Source of the DNA: Akkermansiaceae bacterium
Lineage (GTDB): Bacteria > Verrucomicrobiota > Verrucomicrobiia > Verrucomicrobiales > Akkermansiaceae
Length of the DNA: 20,676 bases
Reading direction: 5' to 3'
NCBI GenBank assembly: GCA_014379305.1
Contig: JACMMB010000007.1
Location: 1-20,676, forward strand
In this document: one piece after another, positions 15,205 to 20,676 of the stretch
Position numbering within the stretch: the first letter of the stretch is position 1
Layout: each line of letters opens with the position of its first letter
The notes under the pieces: model-generated
The model's input: the letters and a program-made list of their open reading frames with translations, nothing else
Databases searched by the model: none
Told to the model about the DNA's origin: nothing
Position numbers and translations under genes: made by a program

Positions 15205-17892
15205 GTGAGTTTCGATTATCCGGAAAGTTTTTTGCTGGTGCCTCTGGTGGGGTTGATCGGTTGGTTTTGGCCGCGGCTCGGGCTGTTCCGGATTTTGCGG
15301 GTGCTGATCGTGCTGTTGATCGTGTTCGCGATAGCCGGGCCGAGGATTAGAAAGCAGCAAAATGCCTTGGATTTGGTTGTGTTGCTTGATCGCTCCGATT
15401 CGACCGAGGATTTGATTGATAAGGGCCTGCCGGAATGGACGCGGCTGCTGGAGAAGTCCAAGCCGGGAAGAAAGGATACGCTCCGGTTTGTGAACTTCGC
15501 CGCGGAAGTGGCGGATGCGGGGGCGGACGGGTCCACGTTTAGCGGGTCGCGGAAACTCACGAAGACGGGCCTGGCGATCTCAAATCTGATGGCGCAAGTG
15601 GACGAGACGAGGCCGACGCGGGTGCTCCTTTTCACGGACGGTTTTGCGACCGAGCCCTTGGTGGAGGCAGCGGCCCAGATGGGGAAACGGGGCGTGCCGC
15701 TGGATTTCCGTTTGATCAGGGACGAGACAACACAGGATGTCCGGGTGGCGCGGGTTTCGTTTCCGGAGCGGGTGCAGGTGGGGGAGCCTTACTTGATATC
15801 TATTTTACTCAGGGGAAATCAGAATGGAGAGGTGCCGCTGATTCTGCGTCGCAACGGGCAGATTTTGGTAGAGACGAAGGTGACGATGAAGGATGGGGTG
15901 GGGACGGCCGAGTTCACGGATCGGATCGGGAAAGTGGGATCATATGAATATGATGCGGAGATCAGACCGGAGAAGGATGCGCATCTCGGAAACAACCGCA
16001 TGGCGCGCTGGATTGAGATTGTCGGCGGGCCGCGTTTGCTGCTGGTGACGAAATACGCAGACGATCCGGTGGCCAGGGCGATGGCGGAGATGGATTTCCA
16101 AGTGCAGGTGGTGAGCAATTTCTCCGAGCTCAAGCCGGGTCTGCTGGGCGGGACAAAGGCGGTGATTTTCAACAACGTTCCGGCGCATGAGATTCCGAAT
16201 GATTTCATGAAGTCGCTTGATTTCTTTGTCAGGGAGCAGGGCGGGGGATTCCTGATGGCGGGAGGAGAGCGATCGTTCGGGTCGGGAGGCTATTTCCAGT
16301 CGGCGATTGATGATTTGCTGCCGGTTTCGATGGAACTGAAATCCGAGCATCGGAAGTTGGCGGTCGCGCTGGCGATTGTGATGGACCGCTCGGGGTCGAT
16401 GGCGGTGGGTGTGGCGGGAGGGAAAACGAAGATGGATCTGGCGAACTCGGGAGCGATTTCGGCGGTGAATTTACTGGGGCAGATGGATCAGGTCACGGTC
16501 TTTGCGGTGGATAGCGAGCCGACGAAGGTGGTGCCGCTGACCTCGGTTGGCGGAAAGCAAAAGGAGATGAATGGACGGATCTCGCGGATCAGTTCGAGTG
16601 GCGGGGGAATTTATGTTTTCACTGCTTTGAAAGCGGCTTGGGAGGAGTTGCGGAAATCGCAGGCGGGCACGCGGCATGTGATTTTGTTTTCCGATGCCCA
16701 GGATAGCGAGGAACCGGGCGATTATAAGAAGTTGATCGCGGAAATGACCAAGGAGGGGGCGACGATTTCGGTGATCGGTCTCGGAACGGATAAGGATGTG
16801 GATTCAGCGCTGCTGGTGGATATCGCGAAACTGGGCAATGGACGGGTGTTTTTCTCGGATCAGCCGATGGACATTCCGCAAATATTCGCGCAGGAGACGG
16901 TGACTATCGCGCGCTCGGCGTTCCTTAAAGATCCGGTTGGAACCCTGGCTTCCGGCAGGTGGGGGGAGATTTCACCGAAGGCGCTGGAGTGGATGAAGCA
17001 GGTGGACGGCTATAACTTATCCTATGCGCGGAAGGATGCGACGGTTTCACTGGTGACGACCGATGAGTATGTCGCGCCGCTTGTCGCGCATGCGCGGCGG
17101 GGGCTTGGAAGAACGGCGGCAGTTTCATTTCCGCTTGGCGGGGAGTTTTCGGACAGCGTGAGGAAATGGGATGGCTATGGCGATTTCATGCAGACCATGG
17201 GGCGGTTTCTGATGGGCCAGGACACTCCGCCGGGGATCGCATTGCGGCACAAGGTGGAAGGCACGCGGCTGAGTTTGAATCTGCTCTACGATGCGGAGGA
17301 ATGGGGGGAGCGGCTGAGCAAAGACCCGCCGACGGTGAAGCTGCAGGATGATGCGGGAGGGCCGGTTTATGAGTTGCCCTGGCGGCGGATTGCGCCCGGC
17401 CATTTTTCGCTGAGTCGCGACTTGGAAGAGGGCAGCGTGGTAAAAGGCGCGATTCGCGTGGGAGATAACGCGCTTGGCTTCGGCCCGGTCAGTGTGGGCT
17501 CGGCCGTCGAGTGGGCTTTTGAGCCGGAGCGGCTGGCTGAGTTGAGGCAGGTATCGCATCAGACGAACGGACGCGAATTGCTCAATTTGGAAAAAGCCTG
17601 GCTGCGGCCACCCTATGTCGCGGCGAACCCGCTGGGTTTGCCAGCCGGAATTTTGCTAGTGGTTCTGGTGTTATTGGATGCGCTGATCACCCGAACCGGG
17701 TGGAAATTGCCTCAGTTTGTGCGACGCCAGCCCGCTGTGAAAGTGGCGAGGAAAAAACCGGTCGTCGGACCAAAAAAACCGGCCGTGAAAATTGCCGTGC
17801 AGCCGGAGCAAGAAGAAGCACCGACCGAAGCCGTTACGCCCGTGGCTTCCGCAAGACGGTCGCGTTTCCAAAAGGCGAAAGACCGGAAATAG
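15205..17892 (+). CDS. Membrane protein with two VWA domains and a glutamine-amidotransferase-like domain
   Basis: An 895-residue protein of the large VWA-GATase-like type. Two hydrophobic helices open it (about 9-20 and 29-46), as in BatA-like proteins. The first VWA-like domain (about 55-170) has a partial metal site: LLDRSDS (Asp62, Ser64, Ser66) and LFTDGF (Asp145). A beta-sandwich follows. Residues about 275-375 match the class I glutamine-amidotransferase-like fold (FNNVPAHEIP, EQGGGFLMAGG), with no catalytic triad seen. The second VWA (about 385-560) has a complete MIDAS: MDRSGS (Asp394, Ser396, Ser398), Thr473 in FTAL and Asp497 in LFSDAQ. A C-terminal helix lies at about 810-830, before a basic, Pro/Lys-rich tail. 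The start at 15205 fits GGAG and the BatA-like MSFDYP opening. GTG 15178 is possible. It is divergent from the motor operon, and any link is speculative. Confidence 0.85.
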   Translation: MSFDYPESFLLVPLVGLIGWFWPRLGLFRILRVLIVLLIVFAIAGPRIRKQQNALDLVVLLDRSDSTEDLIDKGLPEWTRLLEKSKPGRKDTLRFVNFAAEVADAGADGSTFSGSRKLTKTGLAISNLMAQVDETRPTRVLLFTDGFATEPLVEAAAQMGKRGVPLDFRLIRDETTQDVRVARVSFPERVQVGEPYLISILLRGNQNGEVPLILRRNGQILVETKVTMKDGVGTAEFTDRIGKVGSYEYDAEIRPEKDAHLGNNRMARWIEIVGGPRLLLVTKYADDPVARAMAEMDFQVQVVSNFSELKPGLLGGTKAVIFNNVPAHEIPNDFMKSLDFFVREQGGGFLMAGGERSFGSGGYFQSAIDDLLPVSMELKSEHRKLAVALAIVMDRSGSMAVGVAGGKTKMDLANSGAISAVNLLGQMDQVTVFAVDSEPTKVVPLTSVGGKQKEMNGRISRISSSGGGIYVFTALKAAWEELRKSQAGTRHVILFSDAQDSEEPGDYKKLIAEMTKEGATISVIGLGTDKDVDSALLVDIAKLGNGRVFFSDQPMDIPQIFAQETVTIARSAFLKDPVGTLASGRWGEISPKALEWMKQVDGYNLSYARKDATVSLVTTDEYVAPLVAHARRGLGRTAAVSFPLGGEFSDSVRKWDGYGDFMQTMGRFLMGQDTPPGIALRHKVEGTRLSLNLLYDAEEWGERLSKDPPTVKLQDDAGGPVYELPWRRIAPGHFSLSRDLEEGSVVKGAIRVGDNALGFGPVSVGSAVEWAFEPERLAELRQVSHQTNGRELLNLEKAWLRPPYVAANPLGLPAGILLVVLVLLDALITRTGWKLPQFVRRQPAVKVARKKPVVGPKKPAVKIAVQPEQEEAPTEAVTPVASARRSRFQKAKDRK

Positions 17893-17895
17893 TTC

Positions 17896-18426
17896 TTAGA
17901 AAATGCCGAGGTCGATATCCTCCGCGCCCGGGCCTTCGAAGTTCTCGGAGATGAAATCCTGCCAGACCCGGCGGCTTTCAGGTGAGAGATTGGCGGTGAT
18001 TTTTGCGGCGCAGGCGTCACACATCAGCAGCGGCAAAGCGCCATTGATCAGCGATCCATCGTAGCGGAATTGCGCGGAAAGAGTGAAGCCGTCACTTTCC
18101 ACGCGGGCGGCCCTGCAAGCCACGCAGTGATCGAGGCGTTGCTCGGGTTTCGCCAAGGCCATCCATTCAAGCATGCGCGCTTCCCAATCGATTTCGTTCT
18201 CCAGGAAATCACGGATGGCCAGCTTTGAAGACTCGCAGAATTTCCCGGAAACCTCATCACGGCAGGCCTCGCAAACCGCATATTCCATGACGCATTCACC
18301 GCGATGGTAATGCTTGTTCACCACCCACGAATCGGCGGTGAAAGGCAGCGAACTCTCGCACATCAGACAGCTGTCGAAAGGCTTGTCGGTTTCCACGGAA
18401 TCGAACCATTGCTCCAGCTTGGACAT
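17896..18426 (-). CDS. Hypothetical protein with duplicated CxxC zinc-ribbon-like modules
   Basis: A 176-residue protein without a family I can name. It has four CxxC pairs in two matching halves: Cys20/23 with Cys52/55, and Cys101/104 with Cys136/139. Within each half the pairs stand 28 and 31 residues apart, and each ends in a CxAC pair (CEAC, CDAC) plus a helix, so each half is probably one zinc-binding ribbon and the gene an internal duplication. Between the halves is an acidic helical stretch (NEIDWEARMLEWMALAK). No signal peptide: cytoplasmic. The ATG at 18426 is chosen because the frame's earlier start at 18501 adds 25 residues that look non-coding and crowd the divergent gene. Its stop is 3 bp from that of the VWA gene (convergent), and it is divergent from the ligase fusion. 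A nucleic-acid or protein-binding role is possible. Confidence 0.7.
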   Translation of the reverse strand: MSKLEQWFDSVETDKPFDSCLMCESSLPFTADSWVVNKHYHRGECVMEYAVCEACRDEVSGKFCESSKLAIRDFLENEIDWEARMLEWMALAKPEQRLDHCVACRAARVESDGFTLSAQFRYDGSLINGALPLLMCDACAAKITANLSPESRRVWQDFISENFEGPGAEDIDLGIF

Positions 18427-18518
18427 GGCAAATGATAGGATTTCCGCCCGCCTTTGGCAATCCGCAGTTGGAAATCGGAAGTATTTGCGACCCGTCTCCA
18501 TGCTGTTAGGGTGGCCGG

Positions 18519-20579
18519 GTGATCGAAGTCCGTTTTCACCGAGGATTGTATTTGCCGGAAATGGATTTCTGGCTTGACCCGTGGGAAGCGAAAGACTCGG
18601 CCTTTGTCTCGCATGCCCATGCGGATCACTTTTCGCGTCACGGCAACGCGCTTTGCTCGACGATGACGGGAAAACTGCTGCGGAAGCGCTTCCACATGCC
18701 CGAGGCGAGGCTGGAAGCGGTTGATTTCGGAGAAATCACCGAGCGGGACGGGTTCCGCATGAGGATGCTCCCAGCCGGGCATATCGTCGGCTCCGCGATG
18801 CTGCATGTCACGCGGATCAAGGATGGCGCGACACTATTATATACCGGTGATTTCAAGGTAAGGCGGGGGCGCACTACCCAGGCGGTCAGTTTCATTCAGG
18901 CGGACACCCTGATCATGGAAACGACCTTCGGGCTGCCAAATCTGGTTTTCCCGAGTCCGATGGAAGTGGACGCCGCGGTCCTGCGCTTCGTGAACGACGC
19001 CTTCGCCGATGGCGAGGTGCCGGTGCTTTTCGGCTATTCCCTGGGGAAAGCGCAGGAAGCGATCGCCCTGCTCGCCGAGCATGATGTGCCGGTGCTTTCA
19101 CATCCGAAAGTTGCGGAAATGACCGCCGCCTGCCGGGCCGCCGGAGTCGAGTTGCCGGAGCCGGTAGTCTTTGAGGGGTTCGCGGGTGAGGGCCATGTGA
19201 TTGTCGCTCCGCCGAATGCAGTCAGCGCGAAATTGCTGCGCGGCCTCAAGCATAAGCGCACCGCCATGCTGACCGGTTGGGCGCTTCAACCGGGTTCGTT
19301 CTACCGCTACCGGGTCGATGAGGTGATCCCGATGTCTGACCATGCGGATCACGTTGGCCTGCACGATTGTGTCACCCGGGTGCGGCCGAAACGCGTGCTC
19401 ACCGTCCACGGTTATGCGAAGGAATTCGCGGCGGAATTGCGGGGCAAGGGCATCGAGGCATGGTGCGCGATGGGTGGGGATCAGCTCGAACTTTCGTTGG
19501 GAAAATCAGCGGGAAAATTCAGCGGGGTCGCTGGACCAAGACAGATTCGCCCGATCTGCCAGCTGGCGGATTTTTCCGATGTGTGTCGTTTGATTGGCGA
19601 GACCAGCAGCAGGCTCGCGAAGGTCGATTATCTGGTGAATTATTTGCGCGGACTGGAGACTGATGCCGAGCTTAAACTCGCCACCCGGTGGTTCACCGGC
19701 GAGGCCTTGCCCAGACGCGCGGGCCGGAGGACACTCAATATCGGCAGTGCGGCGATCAAACGTTCGCTGGTTTCGGTTCCCGGCGTGAAGCCGGAGCGCT
19801 ACCGCGAGATCTCCTTGGGCCAGAACGATATTGCCAGAACGGCGAAGATTTTGCTCCAAGAGATTTCCCTAAATCCCAAGCCGATGACGTTAAGCGCGCT
19901 GGATGGTTTTTTGCAGGATCTATCCAATTCAGGAAAATCCCTGGAGAAAGTGGAAGCCCTTGCCCATCAACTTTCCGAAATGCATCCGACGGAAAGCGAG
20001 ACAGTGGTCAAATTGCTGACGGGTGATCTCAGGATCGGACTGAAAGAGGGCTTGGTTGAAGAAGCGATTGGGGCCGCATTCGAGGCCTCTCCGGCGGATG
20101 TGCGGCAGGCGAATATGCTAACCGGTGATCTGGGAATTACCGCATGTCTGGCGAAGCGGGGAGAACTCACGGAGGCATCGCTCACTCCGCTGGTGCCGAT
20201 CCGCTGCATGCTGGCATCGCCGCTTGAGCGGGATGAGGACGACGATCAGCCCAAGTTTTCGAAATTACCCTTCGAGCCACCGTTTTGGCTGGAGCCGAAA
20301 TACGATGGCATCCGGGCCCAGTTGCATAAATCGGGCGATGAAGTGGCGCTGTTTTCCCGGGATCTCCGGCCGCTGGACGAGGAGTTTCCCGAGCTGATGG
20401 AAGCGGCCAGGAAACTGAACGGGGATTTTGTGCTGGATGGCGAGCTGATCGCCTACGCGGAGGGTAGGAAGCTTGGTTTCGCGGATTTGCAGAAGCGCCT
20501 GGGCCGCCGTCGGGTGGAGGGCGATCTATTTGTAAACTGCAATGGGGAAAGAGCTCAGCAAAAGATCATTAAAAAATAA
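18519..20579 (+). CDS. Fusion of MBL-fold (ligase-associated) exonuclease and ATP-dependent DNA ligase, C-terminus lost
   Basis: A DNA-repair protein. Residues 1-330 are a metallo-beta-lactamase/beta-CASP nuclease of the ligase-associated exonuclease type: SHAHADH (His32, His34, Asp36, His37), AGH (His88), YTGDF (Asp111), ETTFG and MSDHADH (His275, Asp277, His278). From about 345 begins an ATP-dependent ligase: a helical DNA-binding domain (to about 560), then the nucleotidyltransferase with motif I KYDGIR (AMP-accepting Lys594) and LDGEL (motif III, Glu642). Family resemblance ends at about residue 672 (near 20533). The last 14 residues are unlike any ligase and the DNA turns AT-rich, so motifs IV-VI and the OB domain are missing. 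As read, it could not complete ligation. These two enzymes are usually separate neighbouring genes with a Lhr-type helicase. The start is a GTG at 18519. Confidence 0.9.
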   Translation: MIEVRFHRGLYLPEMDFWLDPWEAKDSAFVSHAHADHFSRHGNALCSTMTGKLLRKRFHMPEARLEAVDFGEITERDGFRMRMLPAGHIVGSAMLHVTRIKDGATLLYTGDFKVRRGRTTQAVSFIQADTLIMETTFGLPNLVFPSPMEVDAAVLRFVNDAFADGEVPVLFGYSLGKAQEAIALLAEHDVPVLSHPKVAEMTAACRAAGVELPEPVVFEGFAGEGHVIVAPPNAVSAKLLRGLKHKRTAMLTGWALQPGSFYRYRVDEVIPMSDHADHVGLHDCVTRVRPKRVLTVHGYAKEFAAELRGKGIEAWCAMGGDQLELSLGKSAGKFSGVAGPRQIRPICQLADFSDVCRLIGETSSRLAKVDYLVNYLRGLETDAELKLATRWFTGEALPRRAGRRTLNIGSAAIKRSLVSVPGVKPERYREISLGQNDIARTAKILLQEISLNPKPMTLSALDGFLQDLSNSGKSLEKVEALAHQLSEMHPTESETVVKLLTGDLRIGLKEGLVEEAIGAAFEASPADVRQANMLTGDLGITACLAKRGELTEASLTPLVPIRCMLASPLERDEDDDQPKFSKLPFEPPFWLEPKYDGIRAQLHKSGDEVALFSRDLRPLDEEFPELMEAARKLNGDFVLDGELIAYAEGRKLGFADLQKRLGRRRVEGDLFVNCNGERAQQKIIKK

Positions 20580-20676
20580 TACACGATAAATGAATTGAAG
20601 ACATAATCATAATAAAAAGAAAATAATACACAAAAAAACAAATTAAAATCAAATACCTAGATAAGAAAATTAATAA
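20534..20676. other. Abruptly AT-rich terminal segment, probable assembly junction
   Basis: From about 20533 the ligase reading loses its family pattern, and from 20571 to the end 17 of 106 bases are G or C (16%), against GC-rich DNA throughout the rest. It holds A-runs, no open frame of note, no IS ends and no terminal inverted repeat. The likeliest reading is a mis-joined or low-quality contig end; an insertion is the alternative. Confidence 0.6.

Noticed and set aside
15020..15208. Plus-strand 62-codon frame whose TGA overlaps the VWA gene's GTG
   Set aside because: The GTGA overlap looks like translational coupling, but the frame starts with TTG, has no ribosome binding site and no recognisable sequence; probably chance.

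Overview
The window looks like one end of a contig from a GC-rich Gram-negative bacterium, most probably a member of the Verrucomicrobiota. The clues are a secretin resembling the Akkermansia Amuc_1098 family, an ExbB with a cleavable signal peptide, large TPR and alpha/alpha-toroid proteins, and a VWA protein with a glutamine-amidotransferase-like middle. The phylum call is inference from gene content, not from a marker gene. No rRNA, tRNA, CRISPR array, transposase or phage gene was seen.

Layout. (a) 1-1522, minus: a deaminase of the dCMP/cytidine type, followed by cofactor-independent phosphoglycerate mutase (gpmI), which runs off the left edge. (b) 1523-1830: a non-coding gap with a perfect 9-bp inverted repeat. 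(c) 1831-5842, plus: a secretin with an N-terminal TPR region, then a single-pass membrane protein with an AsmA/GspN-like look. (d) 5856-7460, minus: a PAS-PAS-SpoIIE phosphatase, convergent with (c). (e) 7608-7760, plus: a 50-residue His-rich lipoprotein with a good ribosome binding site. (f) 14945 (or 15041) down to 7783, minus: a compact six-gene operon, in transcription order a large TPR protein, a smaller exported TPR-like protein, ExbB/TolQ, ExbD, a second ExbD, and a TonB-like protein ending in a squalene-cyclase-type alpha/alpha toroid. (g) 15205-17892, plus: a membrane protein with two VWA domains, divergent from the operon. (h) 17896-18426, minus: a duplicated CxxC zinc-ribbon protein. 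(i) 18519-20579, plus: an MBL-fold exonuclease fused to an ATP-dependent DNA ligase, cut off inside the ligase where the DNA turns abruptly AT-rich (about 16% GC over the last 106 bases), probably an assembly fault.

How the genes work together. The operon in (f) has every part of a proton-driven Ton/Tol-type motor (ExbB plus two ExbDs), exported TPR partners, and an output subunit. The membrane segment of that last protein carries the Ser-x3-His spacing of TonB, but instead of a TonB C-terminal domain it has a glycine-rich linker and a toroid. I know of no described function for this combination, and it is the best candidate for an undescribed system here. The secretin and AsmA-like pair may be a second envelope assembly, with no pilus or secretion ATPase in view.
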